64,000 bases of DNA from Bolinopsis microptera (GCF_026151205.1 NC_087074.1:1674001-1738000); one strand, 5' to 3'; numbered from the stretch's first letter, positions 32,761-44,804 are shown. Made by a program: numbers and translations. Notes: generated by a model not told the origin, from the letters alone.

Positions 32761-33504
32761 GATGAATAAAAAATGAGACTACATGTTTTTTAGCCCTCAG
32801 CTTCCACCTGAACAAAATTTTGATATTTTACTACAACCACCAGTTACTCTGGACGATACTCAAACAGTTTCCGCCCCGATTTGATCAAATTGGTTGATCT
32901 TTGTCCCCGATATTGATAATGGTCTCGAACTAGTGGAGGGGTCCTATGAACATTTTACAGTAAAGCACTGATCACAGAAGTCGCCTCACAGGTAGTTAAA
33001 GCTTCCATACCAAACAAGAATTGCGCCGGTTAGCGGACGCTAGATTTCCATCAACCGTAGTGATTGCTATGTCTTTTAAAATTTAAAATTAAAATTAACG
33101 ATAGTTTCATGTTGGTCAAAATATTAAATAATGGTTCTTTATTCACCATTCTTGGGGCGCTACGGAACACAAAATGGAGGGGTTGCCATTGTCAATTAGT
33201 CAAATTTAAAAAGTCAAATGACCGGACACCGTAGCGCCTGCGCCTGTGTGGTGATATGCAGTTAAAAGTCGTGAAATCCGTAGTAGGTAATGCAACTCAT
33301 AATAACATTTATGGTCCATTTCGTAAAACAAATCAAGCACTCACAACAAAACGAGATGTTAGTACGTTGTTCCGCATCATGATCAATGATCAAGTAAAAA
33401 AAAAAGCGTGAGCTACTTAACACATCCGGGAAATCGCTTGTTATCTAAATCAATTGGCGCCGCGCAATCGAAAGTGTAATTCGATCAATCGTCAAATCGT
33501 GTAA
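32761..33504. other. Intergenic segment absent from block A
   Basis: Block A lacks this stretch together with most of the receptor. No ORF or RNA gene was recognised. Confidence 0.5.
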
Positions 33505-33945
33505 ACGTATGCGGAGGGTAACCATGGCGACTACACCTACTGCTCTGCGCGCAGAGAATATGCATTAAAATAACGTATGCGGAGGGTTATGCATGTTTTC
33601 CTTTGTGACATGACTCACGAAAAAGCTACCTACCCACCATACCCATTCTCGAATCCTTCCACTTCTATACATCTATTGCCTTTTTAAAGAAAAAGACAGT
33701 CGATGTAAAAAATGTTTAGCAGAGAGTATGCCTAAACTTCCTATCTATCACATCCTAAAGCGATTTTAGCAGCAGAGGTCGGTAGCCAGAGCTACAGAGA
33801 CAAAAAGGCCATCCTGTATTCTGGCACTTACGAAAATGACCCAGTAGGAACTGCTGGTGAGCCACATAACCGGCACCCTACCGAGATCCCTGGTGATCCG
33901 TTTTGACTGTACTCTCGGTTATATTTCCAGGGCAGTCACATGACT
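33505..33945. repeat. Segmental duplication, matches 26540-26990
   Basis: Same order and orientation as block A, with scattered substitutions. Homology ends at actaaaggtttg. Confidence 0.8.
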
Positions 33946-33957
33946 AAAGGTTTGGGG

Positions 33958-34042
33958 GGGTGTAACCCAAAAAAACCCAAAAAAACCCAATCCCAGTATG
34001 ACCTTTTTCAGGGTAGGAGTTGGGTTTTTTGGGTTTTTTACA
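33958..34042. repeat. Small foldback with acccaaaaaa-type arms
   Basis: Left arm gtaacccaaaaaaacccaa and right arm ttgggttttttgggtttttt are near-complementary around a ~45-bp centre. The preceding G run at 33953 marks the end of the duplicated block, so it may be a small insertion specific to block B. Confidence 0.6.
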
Positions 34043-34151
34043 AATTTTTCCTTTGAGGGAAATAAAATCATGTAGGCACCTAGCAAAACAATTATCAGTA
34101 CAACATCACTGTTGTGGTTCATCACTACAACATCACAATAGATATAATCGC

Positions 34152-35210
34152 TTAAATATCACCCAAAAGCAGTATTTTATTCACTGATGTGCTCAGAAGA
34201 AGTTGGCCATCCAGATATGATATCAGCCATATGTAATGCTCACTTCGATGGCCATGGCAAATCGAGTTAGTAGGGACGCAACTCACTGATGACCCCAAGG
34301 CCAACCCTGACCGCAACCGGTACGAGAGGAATAAAGCCTTTCTTCTCACCTTCACGATCTCTGTTTCCGTTTTCCTGATCATCCGCTTAACGAGAAACCA
34401 TGCTCTATCTCCGACTGAAAGAATCTTGCAGTTACCATCAGCTGCATGATCACATGTGATATTAAGTGATATCTTCGCTTGTTTATGGCCCTGGAGTCGC
34501 TAAAATCTTGACTGGGATGGCATTCGATCTCGCCCTCCATTGAGGCAAACCTCAACAGCCGTATCATGATGCAGAGCATCACCATACACAGTTACTATTT
34601 TCGCCCATTCCTCTGATGAGTCAATATCCTCCACTTCCTCTTCTTCATCATCTGTTTCCGCTTCGTCACTCTCTGCTCCGTCAGAAGATGATTGGAAATC
34701 AGAAGATGATTGGAACTCCTTCAAAGTTACCGTGTTCTTGAAGGAGTTCTCTACCCCTTGAGACTCCCTTCTTCATAGCTTGTAACAATCTTGGGATTGA
34801 AGTATCTTTACCTCTAAATAGTTTCTCTGCTTTCGGATGCGGTATAACAAGCTTGTTGCGAGAGTGGGCAACTGTTACAGGGATCAAACTTTTGCCGAGT
34901 ACATCAAGCTCGACGGAACGGTTTGATTTGCCCATGCCAACCAACATATCCTTAGAACACAGATTAGTTCTAATGCCTGCATGGAGGCCTATGCGCAGGA
35001 AAGCATAAAGTTTGCTGGCAGGCATCGGATGTAAACAGCCAGGGCATAAAGTGTTGATAACTGTTGTCAGCTGTTACACTGAGAATGTACAGCATCAGAC
35101 CCTCGACTGTAATAATCGCATCATCAGCATTTTTACAAGTAGGCAGGTGGTCTTTCAATGGTTGTGTGAAGCTAAGGTGGCCCAAGGCGTCACCGCTGGA
35201 TAGAAGCTGG
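34152..35210 (-). pseudogene. Decayed coding remnant, family not recognised
   Basis: Minus-strand pieces in consecutive frames look like one former protein. One piece contains SFTQPLKDHLPTC and ends near SYQHFMPWLFTSDACQQTL. The next contains FLRIGLHAGIRTN and SKDMLVGMGKSNRSVELDV, and the last is very acidic (AETDDEEEEVEDIDSSEEW). The frame changes at about 34995 and 34715. The style (charged, multi-frame, next to a poly-T run and retroelement debris) fits a captured or transposon-derived gene, but no domain was identified. Confidence 0.4.
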
Positions 35211-35307
35211 GTGGAAGCCCTGGTCTGATGTGAGGCTCAGGGGGTCCAGGCTAAAGGCAGGACGGTCGACGGTCGACATTGAACCCCGGAAGTTCAATAA
35301 TTTGATC

Positions 35308-35309
<2 letters not shown>

Positions 35310-35342
<33 letters not shown>
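35310..35342. repeat. Poly-T run (33 bp)
   Basis: Uninterrupted T, equivalent to an A-tail on the minus strand. It follows (in minus orientation, lies upstream of) the decayed remnant, so it more likely belongs to a retroposed segment at 35343-35830. That segment has no other recognised feature. Confidence 0.7.
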
Positions 35343-35343
<1 letters not shown>

Positions 35344-35828
35344 ACTACTGTGGATTGCACAGTAGTTAAAGAGGTGTTGGCTGTTACCCTGTTCAACCTA
35401 GTCTACTATGACCCAGCTAGACTGGACCACACTCTGGTAGTCAGGATACAGCTCCCTATGCCCGGGGTACCGGGTAACGAGGTAGTCAGGGGAAGGGTTA
35501 GTCCCCGCTAAAGTGTAGCTCTGTTCTCACTCTAACCTCCTTATGCTTTGGGATAAAATCGGAAATTCCCACACTGGAGCAGGTGACGATTGGGTAAGGA
35601 TTACAACTGATGCTGTTGGGTAGAAAAAGGAAGTGTCACATTTGTCTTGTATAGCATATGTTCGTGCAATTACATGCTCAAGATACCCAAGATATTATGG
35701 TGAGAGTTAAAGATGGCTATTGTTCAAGCGGATGCCCTTAACCTTTTAGTGGCGCAAGAGTTAAGAACACAATCCACTCCCAATGTGCAGGGGACTGCAC
35801 AGGATTGTGAGCCAACTGAAAAGTCAAG

Positions 35829-36290
35829 ATGAAGTATATCAACAGCTTAAGGGTTAAAGCCCCTTATTTTTCTAGTGGAAGTGGTTGCCGGGGTAATTAC
35901 GCTGCTATTACAGAAGCTGATGACTCGGTCTCCACAACACGACAACCTATTTCTACAGAAATTCAAACAAGAAAACATCAAAAAAATATGAACATCAATT
36001 GTATTGTATCATTTAAAAGGAGTGCTAAGGTTAGCACATTTAACATAAGAACAGCCAGAGAACAGCACAAACGCATCGAACTTACAGAACTATTTTCTCG
36101 AAGCAAGCTGCACATCCTTGGCCTGCAAGAACATCATGTAGTGCATTCTGAGCCTACCAGGATAGAAAAGATGAACAAAGGGATTCATCTAGTGACCTCA
36201 TCTGTGTGGAGAAACGCAGCTGGCGCTTCTAATCGGAGAGTAGGAATCATCTTGACGAGGACAGCATATACATTTGAGGCTATTTAAGTC
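35829..36290 (+). pseudogene. LINE endonuclease N-terminal fragment
   Basis: The open frame includes KVSTFNIRTAREQHKRIELT then LHILGLQEHHV, the opening of an APE-type endonuclease as found in RTE-like LINEs and domesticated relatives (the first Asn and the Glu of the active site are present). The frame ends after about 150 codons and the rest of the endonuclease and the polymerase core are missing. About 270 bp later the same kind of element resumes at its C-terminus. Confidence 0.65.
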
Positions 36291-36559
36291 TTATAAAATC
36301 TTACAGTGCAAGGATCCTCACCATGTCTTTCAATGGAAAGCGCAGGCTCACTGTCATCACATGCTACAGTCTGACGAGGAGGCAGAAAATCTCTTTTGTC
36401 TAAAACCAAGCATCTTACTGTTAATTTAGTAGAAGAGGAGCCACACACACAATAATTTCTAAGGACGGACATGCCTTAAAAGAAGTTGAGGATTTTAGTA
36501 CAACGGAGCACGACTTTAGGTTACGCAAGGCCAAGGCATGGGCTGCCTACCACAAAATG

Positions 36560-37020
36560 TAGGCTATATGGAGGTCCAATTTGCGCCGAGATTTAAAGAT
36601 GGACGTCTGTTCAAGCTACGGTCGAATCAATCTTCCTGTATGGAACGAAAACGTGGACAATAACAGAATCTTTGAAGAAAAGAATAGACGGATGTTACAG
36701 TAGAATGCTTCGGATGGCCCTAAACGTGGACTGGAGAGGACATCGCACCAACAAGGAGGTCTTTGGATCACTCCCAAGAGTTATTTCGAAGATACAGGCC
36801 AGAAGAATGAGGTTGGCTGGGCACATCCAGCGACATGATGACCTGGCAGCACACCAACTTCTCCTTTGGGAACCTAGGGCGGGGCAGACCACCGCTCACC
36901 TTCGTCGATAACCTAATAAGTGACACTGGACTCAAGAACACTGGGGAGATTAAGGAGCTTATGGCGGACAGAAAGCTTTGGAGACACATCATCGAGACTC
37001 GGACTCTGAAGCCGCCTTAA
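36560..37020 (+). pseudogene. LINE polymerase C-terminal fragment
   Basis: The readable sequence has GTKTWTITESLKKRIDGCYS, RMLRMALNVDWRGHRTNKEV, KIQARRMRLAGHIQRH and DRKLWRHIIETRTLKPP-stop, a common 3' end of RTE/L1-like polymerases. One frameshift lies near 36870. Together with 35829-36290 it represents an internally deleted copy. Confidence 0.7.
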
Positions 37021-37080
37021 GTCAAGTAATTTAAGTCATGTGCTTTGACTTGCCCTTGACCTTCGTCATAGCCTCCTTCC

Positions 37081-37887
37081 ATGACAGGAGAACACATTTG
37101 CCACATTTGGCACATTTCCACTTTGTGCATTCAAAAGTCTCCAGAACCAGCAGTCCGCGTTATTTCAACATTTGGCAGCGATCAAGAGTTAGTAGAATCG
37201 GTAAAAAGATTGGAACCAGAACTCAGTAGAACCAGGAGCTTCTCAGGATTATCTGGTTCCCATACAAGTGGAAACACCCCAGGCTCCCCAATATCATCTA
37301 GAGCCGGTACATCACGCCCTATCTTCAAATTCGTCAGACGTACTGGAACATCATTTAGAAGGAAGTTAGTCAAAGCAAAACAGTTTGCGGATGACTTAAC
37401 CCAACCTCACACAAGACCATGTGGGGGCAGACACTGCGGTACCTGTAACATCATATCTCCACATCCATCAATAACAGTCAATGGACAGCGAGCCAAAGCA
37501 GTGTCTGGTACATGTGTCAGCTACAATGTTGTATACATCTTCAGTTGCCAAATTTGTAATATGTGTTATGTAGGAAGAACGGTGCAGCCCCTAAGGGCAC
37601 GAGTAAACGAACATCGCGCCCATTACTACAAACTCATTTCGGACAATACGTTTGTCCCTGAAGAAAACGACGACGGATTCAGCTTGGGTAAACACCTTGT
37701 AGAAGTTCATAACATGAAACAACGTGACAATTTCAACCAGGCTTATAAAGTGTCAATTCTCAGTAATAGTAGTCCAAGAACTCTAGAAGTAGATGAACAC
37801 CGTTATATTCAGAAACTAAGAACTATACGTCCATTGGGGCTCAATGCCGTGGACCCGTTTGGGATTCCATTATTGGATTTATCTTAA
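37081..37887 (+). mobile_element. 5'-truncated Penelope-like element: GIY-YIG endonuclease part
   Basis: The 268-codon frame has a basic linker (KFVRRTGTSFRRKLVKAK) and a Cys motif (CGGRHCGTC). The GIY-YIG core is VVYIFSCQICNMCYVGRT, followed by R.RVNEHR with the catalytic-region Arg and His. It ends in the usual HRYIQKLRTIRPLGLN tail. This is the C-terminal nuclease of a Penelope-like retroelement. The reverse transcriptase is absent and the start is arbitrary. Orientation is plus, directly after the LINE fragment ending at 37020. The intact frame suggests modest age. Confidence 0.8.
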
Positions 37888-38307
37888 AGGTTTTCCATTG
37901 CATTGGGGCACAAAAGTTATGTTTTTAAAAATATTCATAGGTATCGTTTTTAGTTGTGTCATTTCATTTCCAATGTTACACTTTGTAGGAACTGATATTA
38001 ACCGAGTTTCTGATTCAGGATGTTACTGAAGATAGTAATGAAAATGTTTTAACACCTCAGTACTGTGTTTTACTACAGCTCAACCTGCTCAGTCTGACTA
38101 TTTGGGAATTTAAACTCTTGATATTTGTGCATTCATATGGATTATGGACACGTTTTTTTAAAGTGTGGTGAAAATGACTTTGAGTGCCATGACACTTTTG
38201 ACAGTGTAAGTAAAATGACTAGTAACTAGAAAGTGTAGCACAGATATGCCTTCAATCTTAACTGCCCCTGTAAGGAAAATCCATTACTTAGTTAATATGT
38301 ACCCAAA
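37888..38307. other. 3' region of the Penelope-like fragment and spacer
   Basis: Non-coding. It probably includes the element's 3' untranslated part, then AT-rich spacer up to the next LINE. Nothing else is seen. Confidence 0.4.
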
Positions 38308-39950
38308 ATGATACCTTTCACGGACAATCTTGCACTTGCACTGAACAACAGGTCCAGGACTGATATAATATATTTTGATTTTGCGAAAGCTTTTGATAGC
38401 GTTTCGCATGACCTCATTTTAAGTAAATTAAAGAATATTTTTAAAGTCGATGGACTAATGCTTAAATTTATCAAGTCCTATCTTGAGGGGCGACAACAAC
38501 AAGTAGTGATAGGAGGCCAAACGTCTTCCTCTCTACCAGTTCGGTCTGGTGTCCCTCAAGGTTCTATTCTTGGCCCTCTATTGTTTGTAATATTTATAAA
38601 TGACATGTTCTCCTGTGTCTCTGAAGGCACCAATATCGCCCTTTATGCAGATGACACTAAAATTTGGAGGGAGATTCTTGGTTACCCTGACCATCACATA
38701 ATCCAAAATGACATCAATAGATTGTATGATTGGTCAGTGAGAAATCGAATGAAGTTCCATCCACAAAAGTGCAAAGCCCTTTCTGTGTCCCTGCAAAGAA
38801 ACGTGCTGGATAACTTGCCATTCTATACCTTCTTCTATAAACTTTCTGGAAGTGATATTGACTTTGTGCCCTCTCAGTCAGATTTAGGAGTCGCAATAAA
38901 CTCCAGGTTAAATTGGGGTGCACAATGTAAAGCGCTTGTTTCCAAAGCTAACTCCAGACTTGGACTACTTAAGAGAACATGTCATTTCACTACTGATAAA
39001 AGGCAGAAAAGATCGTTCTATTTGGCGTTAATTAGGTCTATATTTGAACATTGTTCTGTCATATGGTCCCCTCAATCTGCAACTCATCTTCAACAGTTTG
39101 TTGCTATCCAAAAAAGGGCTATTAAATGGATCAATGGTGAACCCTACTCCAGTTATAATGACGATAAACTCGCTACAGAGCAAAAGAAGCTAAATATTCT
39201 CCCTGTCATGTAGAAGTTTATTTATAACGATCTTATGACCTTCTATAAAATAGTGAATAGCATAATCCCAGTTTCGCTTCCTACTTATATAGTCCTATGC
39301 CGTCCAGAGGGCACCCGATACACTAGGCACAATGCTCAAATAATTGATAGGTCGGATACTTCAACTTACATGAGTACCACTGTGCCCTGCTCGGATGCCT
39401 TCCGAAATAGCTTCTTTCATAGATCTATGCTGAAATGGAATAGTCTACCAGTATGTATCCGGCAGTCAGAGCGGATTTCTACTTTTAAGGCCAATCTGAT
39501 CAAGTACCTCTGGGCTGCCGATACAGTCTGGCCAGACTAGCTCAAATGTGTTTTTGTTGGTTACAATTCTGCCGTCCAATTTCCTATCCGCTTGTCCTTT
39601 CTTTTTCTTCTATCAGTTGTGACGGAATTGTAATGAACAAAATCCATATATAATTATTTATGATATGTTTGATTTTTTGTTATTGTATGTCATTCAAATT
39701 TGGTAGACGGCCCCAACGTTAATGTGGCTCTTGCTATGTGTTGGTTCAGCCGAATTAATTATTATGTAATCAAGTTTATTTTTCTCTTTTAGTTAGTTGT
39801 CATCCGGCCAAACATTAAGCAACTTATATTGCAGTTCCATTTATCAATTAGTATATCAAAATATGTCATTGTAATTTTGCATGGCTGAAATGTAACGCTT
39901 GATTTATATATATAATAATTAATTGAATTTTCAAATTTAAAAAAAAATGT
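38308..39950 (+). mobile_element. 5'-truncated jockey/CR1-like LINE with one in-frame stop
   Basis: The frame opens in the RT fingers/palm: IIYFDFAKAFDSVSHDLI (motif A), RSGVPQGSILGPLLF (motif B), LYADDTKIW (motif C with the catalytic Asp pair), LGVAINSRLNW, and IFEHCSVIWSP in the thumb. A TAG at 39211-39213 interrupts it. The same frame continues to 39540, with LKWNSLPVCIRQSERISTFK in the C-terminal region. The 3' UTR extends to an A-run near 39942. Only the stop and the 5' truncation prevent coding. Confidence 0.8.
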
Positions 39951-40320
39951 CATAATATAGTACCAAGGCAGTGCCAGTTTTCAGCATTTTGGACCATAAT
40001 GTTGTAAACGCCCATAAAAAACTGAATTTTGCAACTTTTCTGTTCAAAATTCACATTATGTCTCAGAATTATCCAAAGAATATTTGGATTTTGGTAGGAA
40101 TACTTGAACTGTGCTCAAAATAAGCAAAAAGTCATTTGTTTTGGAAAAATTTCTAGTTGGTTGAAGGGGTTGTACAAGGCCCATACTTTTGATCAGCTTG
40201 TGAATGAATTGTAACAACTTTCAATAAACGTTGGTCTGTAATAATGTAACCTAGGAAAAACTTATTGTGTGCCTGTATTCAGTAAAAATTCACTCACAAA
40301 ATTACAATTGATTTTTTATA
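39951..40320. other. Non-coding spacer
   Basis: AT-rich, with one isolated copy of the gcaaaaagtcattt motif near 40121 that recurs in the hairpins at 41570-41815. No gene is seen. Confidence 0.45.
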
Positions 40321-40797
40321 CCCAGAAAACCTTACCGCCTGCTGGGCTTGCTAGAGGTGATAGATTTTCAATTGGAGGACTTCGCCGCTTCGACGCGCCG
40401 CGCGAACTAGCATTCTTGCTTCGCAGACTAGCATTCTTGCTTCGTCGACGATCGTTGCTCTGCTTCGCAAAGCAACGATCTCGACGGATTGACATCGTCA
40501 ATCAAATTTTCAACAGCACGTTGGGCGTCGCGCGTCACGTCAAGTTTACCTCTCGCACGCTGCATTGAGCCTATACTAGTAGTCATGACAACGACATAAT
40601 TTCGCAAAGTTTAAAAGCTGTGACCTTTTTTATAGCCCAAAATCAAACTTTTCGGTTTAATTCAGAATCTAAGTTGTCCCAAATTTGGCTCCTCAGGAGC
40701 TAACTTTAAATTTACGAGACGGAAATTTTGTTGAAAACCGGAAGGTTCTATCTATTTTACTTTTGGAGATATATCCCAGCCAGTAGGGTTTCCTGGG
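40321..40797. mobile_element. Tc1/mariner-type MITE, copy 1, with nested insertion
   Basis: The terminal repeats cccagaaaaccttaccgcct (left) and a right end complementary to cccaggaaaccctactggc form an inverted pair of about 19 bp. The left flank is TA. The copy is collinear with 41135-41464 except for a 134-bp insert at 40372-40505 flanked by attttcaa on both sides. There is no transposase. Confidence 0.7.
40372..40505. mobile_element. 134-bp insert in the MITE with 8-bp direct repeats
   Basis: Flanked by attttcaa at 40364-40371 and 40506-40513. It contains two copies of ctagcattcttgcttcg and a hairpin (gatcgttgct/agcaacgatc at 40450-40480). Its termini share only ttgNNNgac, so it could be a small hAT-like element. 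Alternatively copy 2 lost this segment by slippage between the 8-mers. Confidence 0.5.
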
Positions 40798-41134
40798 CCG
40801 AACCTAAGCGCGTTTAAAATAATTTGCGCTTTCATTTTAAAACGTTCACTTTGACAAGCCATAACTCTCCACCAATCAAGTCAAATTTCAATTTTAAAAT
40901 ATCAAAAGAAAGTAGAGAATTTTGCCAACAAGAAAGGGGCCTCTGGATGGGTAGGTAAAAACGCGATCTTCGCCCTCAAAATTGACTTTTAAAACTTCAT
41001 ACATATTCCGCCGAAATTATAAGTCTTATATCGCAAAACATCTCCTACCTCCCTGCAAATCCCCCCTTCCATCCCCCCTCCTTCTGCTTTCTTTTGCAGC
41101 TGAACTATGAACTCTCATGCAGCTCTCTTGCCTA
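40798..41134. other. Spacer between MITE copies
   Basis: No gene or array was recognised. Pyrimidine-rich near 41040-41100. Confidence 0.45.
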
Positions 41135-41464
41135 CCCAGAAAACCTTACCGCCTGCTGGGCTTGCTAGAGGTGATAGATTTTCAACAGCACGTTGGGCGT
41201 CGCGCGTCACGTCAAGTTTACCTCTCGCACGCTGCATTGAGCCTAGTAGTCATGACAACGACATAACTTCGCAAAGTTTAAAAGCTGTGACCTTTTTTAT
41301 AGCCCAAAATCAAACTTTTCGGTTTAATTCAGAATCTAAGTTGTCCCAAATTTGGCTCCTCAGGAGCTAACTTTAAATTTACGAGACGGAAATTTTGTTG
41401 AAAACCGGAAGGTTCTATCTATTTTACTTTTGGAGATATATCCCAGCCGGTAGGGTTTCCTGGG
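41135..41464. mobile_element. Tc1/mariner-type MITE, copy 2 (330 bp)
   Basis: Terminal inverted repeats as in copy 1, flanked by TA on both sides (41133-41134 and 41465-41466), the expected target duplication of the Tc1/mariner superfamily. Body nearly identical to copy 1, so the copies are young or recently duplicated. Confidence 0.75.
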
Positions 41465-41569
41465 TATTGCAGTAGCTAGACAGCAACAAATTATAACGTT
41501 TTTCAATCATACTTTCGAGATTAAGTCTGCTCAACAGCATTCTGTTCGAAAATCAAATTAAGAGTGTGT

Positions 41570-41815
41570 CAGTTTTCAGTAAAAAGTCATTTTAGGTCAA
41601 ATTCATCACGATTAAAAATTCAAAAGAAATGACTCTTTGCTGAATATTGGCACTATACAATTGTTGTCTGACAGCATAGGCAGGTTCATCAAGATGATTC
41701 TTTACAAAATCTAACGATATTGTGTGTTTTAATTCAGCAAAAAGTCATTTTATAAATAATATTTGTAGCTTAAAATCTTCATAGAAATGACTTTTTGCTG
41801 ATTATTGGCACGATA
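41570..41815. repeat. Pair of hairpins with aaaaagtcattt arms
   Basis: Two successive ~85-bp stretches (about 41572-41660 and 41734-41812) each begin with cag(t/c)aaaaagtcatttta and end with the near-complement aaatgact(c/t)tttgctga, followed by tattggcac. They look like two diverged copies of a small foldback. Confidence 0.6.
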
Positions 41816-42934
41816 AAGTAAAACAAATTTTAGTAAAACAAATTTTATTTTATACCCACAATCAATTCATATTTAGTTCAAATATTTAAAGTCAAAATAA
41901 CCATTTCACATAAGTGGTTATATTATAATAAAATAATTTGTGATAAATTAATAAATTAATTTACACTCAAAAATGAACAAAATATACACAATTTTTACCT
42001 AGTGTAACACTGGTTCAGCGCGCGGCTGATCGAAAAAGTTTGATTTGATTTACTAACTACAGTGTACAGCGTACATGAAAAAATTACTTACTGAATCTTT
42101 TAATACTAGACACATTTTAATTCAGATGTTGTTCAATGAGTTAGCCACAAAAATGTTCAAATTATGTAGGAGGGTAAAGGACACAATTGCTAGTAGTGCT
42201 TCTTTGTGCCCGTTGACTACAATGAACATTTTGCGGAGTTTCTCCAGACGGCTTTTATCAGAGTGCGTGTTATTTACTTGGTTATGCACAAGCCAGGCCA
42301 ACATTTTGTTTTTGTGTCAGCCGTGCTACCAGGTTGCAGAGTATCATAAACACTAAACAATTATACACTATACAAATTTGCTAATACAATATCATGCAGA
42401 GTCCGATCTAGCTGCAAACGTCAGACACCACAGTTCAGCCGCCAAGTACCGTTTAAGTGAACACCGAAACACGAGGTTTAGGTGTCATTTTGTAAATCAC
42501 TTTATGGATGGATAATTCAGTAATTGTTGAAGAAAATTACAGTCACTGCCACCTATAGCGTTATGTCATGGGTCTGATTAACGGCCAAGAATAAACGTAC
42601 GTGCGCACTTAAGAAACCCGCGCAAATGTTGAGGTAGGGAGTAGCTGCGGCGCGCTTTTAACATATATTACGTATAGCGCCGTACGGAAACGGCAATATT
42701 TAAGTAATTAAGTATTTGTTTACATAAACTGTCATCCCTCAGTTCAGACATGTTAAGTAAAGAGTAGAGAGATATGGGTACCCTATATTTCACTATTTTA
42801 AAAAGTTCAGTTATAGTACGAAGTTTGTAAAGATTATGAACAGTAAGGAGTTTATGACTGTTAAATAATGGTTTGGTTGATTCCTTGGAATAGAATTCAG
42901 CTCCTAGTTTTTGACAACATAAGGGTCTAACAAG

Positions 42935-44804
42935 TTAATTATGAACTACCGATTTAGAGCGGACACACTTTGCACATGGTTTAATACGTGGATTAACAGA
43001 GTTATTAACATTAGACTCATATTTACCCAGTATTTTACATTGAATAGGTCTAGAACGAGCACATGTTTTGAATTTGTTTTGGTATGAGTTTGCATCTCCA
43101 AAAATTATTCTAATACATCTCTTCTGTGTTAAGAATACAGGGTTGATAACTTGGTTAGAGACACCACCCCATACTGAGATGGCGAACGTAAGGTGTGATT
43201 CAAATAGTGTGTGGTATATCTGCTTGTGCAGTTTTATAGGTAGACAGTTTTTTATGCGGTAAATACGTCCACAAGCACTTCTTAGTTTCTTATTTAGTGA
43301 TTCGATGTGAGGTTTCCAGTTCAGTTTATCATCAATCAGCACACCTAGAAACTTAGTTGTTTTAACACGTATTATTATGGAGCCGTCTATGGAGAGATTT
43401 AAATCATCGGGTGTACTGCATGTAGACGATTCATTTACACGTTTGTTTGGGGAGAAATACATATAACAGCTCTTCTTAGCGTTAATATGTAGTAGATTAC
43501 ATTTCATGTATCTAGAAATAGACGAAAGAATATCGTTAGCTACATTATAAACGTCTTTTTTCGAGTCTGCAGAAACGAATAGGTTAGTGTCGTCAGCAAA
43601 TAAGATAAACTTGCCTTTATTAGATACGTTGCATAGGTCATTTATATACAGGAGGAATAGTAAGGGACCAAGAACAGAGCCTTGGGGAACTCCCCACTCA
43701 ACAGGAAGTTTATCGGAGTTTTCATTTAAGACGTGAACATATTGGCTCCGGTTTGACAGGTAACTTTTTATCAAATTCAGTGCGTTGCCCCTAATTCCGT
43801 AATTATTTAATTTGAATAAAAGCTTCTCGTGAGATATCGTGTCGAAAGCCTTACTTAAATCAATGAAAATGCCAAGAACGTGTTTCCTGTCTTTTAAGTG
43901 TGATTCGATATGGCTAACAGATAAGTTCAGTGCGTGGCTTGTTGAGTGACCCTTTCTAAATCCAAATTGGTTCTCATAAATGATTCTTTTAGCAATTAGG
44001 AAGCTGTACATACGTTTATAAATAAGTTTCTCTAAAATTTTTCCAAATACTGGTAAGGTTGATATTGGCCTATAGTTTTCAAATAGTTCCTGATTATCTT
44101 TTTTATAGATGGGACTTATCTTTCCTAATTTAAGTTCATCTGGGAATATCCCCTGTTGCATGCAATGGTTAAAGTGCTTGGCTAAAAAGGGAGATATTAT
44201 TCTAGCAGACTTTTTTATAACGTGAATTGGAATGTCACTAGATTTACCATTTGTGAACTCATTAATAATATCTATAATTTCATACTGTGTACAATCACTT
44301 AGATATATACTTGACTCACAGGTTTTAGGTAAGAAGTTTGAGAATGAGGGAATTGCATCCAGGGTTATATAATCTTCAGAATAATTTTCATTTAGTTTGG
44401 ATGCAATCGACTGAAAATATTTATTGAATTCATTAGCAATCATCCTACGATTTATTATTTTTTGATCGTTAAGGATAAAACATGGCTTTATTTCACGCCT
44501 GGATTTTCCACGAATAGTGTTTATGATTTCCCACGTTTTCTTACTATCACCAGAGCAGTCAGTTAATTTACCTGCATAATGATTCTTCTTGACACGGTCA
44601 ATAAGTACCTTGAGATGCTTCCTGTAATCCTTATATTCAAGGTACCTTTTTGCTATATTCATACAAGTGAGGCAATTACACTCCTCGCGTTTAATATTAT
44701 TATTATTAGTTAGCAATAAACATTTTTTCTTCTGAGACTTTTCCCACAAATCATAGAGCGAGTCTTTCGTTCGAATTGAGGTAACAATACCACTAGTAAT
44801 CCAT
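42935..44804 (-). pseudogene. Element A ORF2, reverse-transcriptase part
   Basis: From WITSGIVTSIRTKDSLYDLW at 44804 the frame runs through a basic linker into the RT: YRPISTLPVFGKILEKLIYK, ENQFGFRKGHSTSHAL, GIFIDLSKAFDTISHEKL (motif A), WGVPQGSVLGPLLF (motif B), ILFADDTNLF (motif C with both Asp) and KFLGVLIDDKLNWKPHI. It ends KSVVHN-stop at 42935. Beyond that TAA the same frame continues to about 42729 (QKLGAEFYSKES, LLTVHNLYKL), where the related fragments have a lysine codon. The stop is therefore a point nonsense. The polymerase core looks intact, but element B separates it from its endonuclease. Confidence 0.85.

Noticed and set aside
40269-40568. Plus-strand ORF of 99 codons with ELAFLLRRLAFLLRR
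   Set aside because: It spans the MITE and its 134-bp insert; the repeated residues come from the duplicated 17-mer in the insert.
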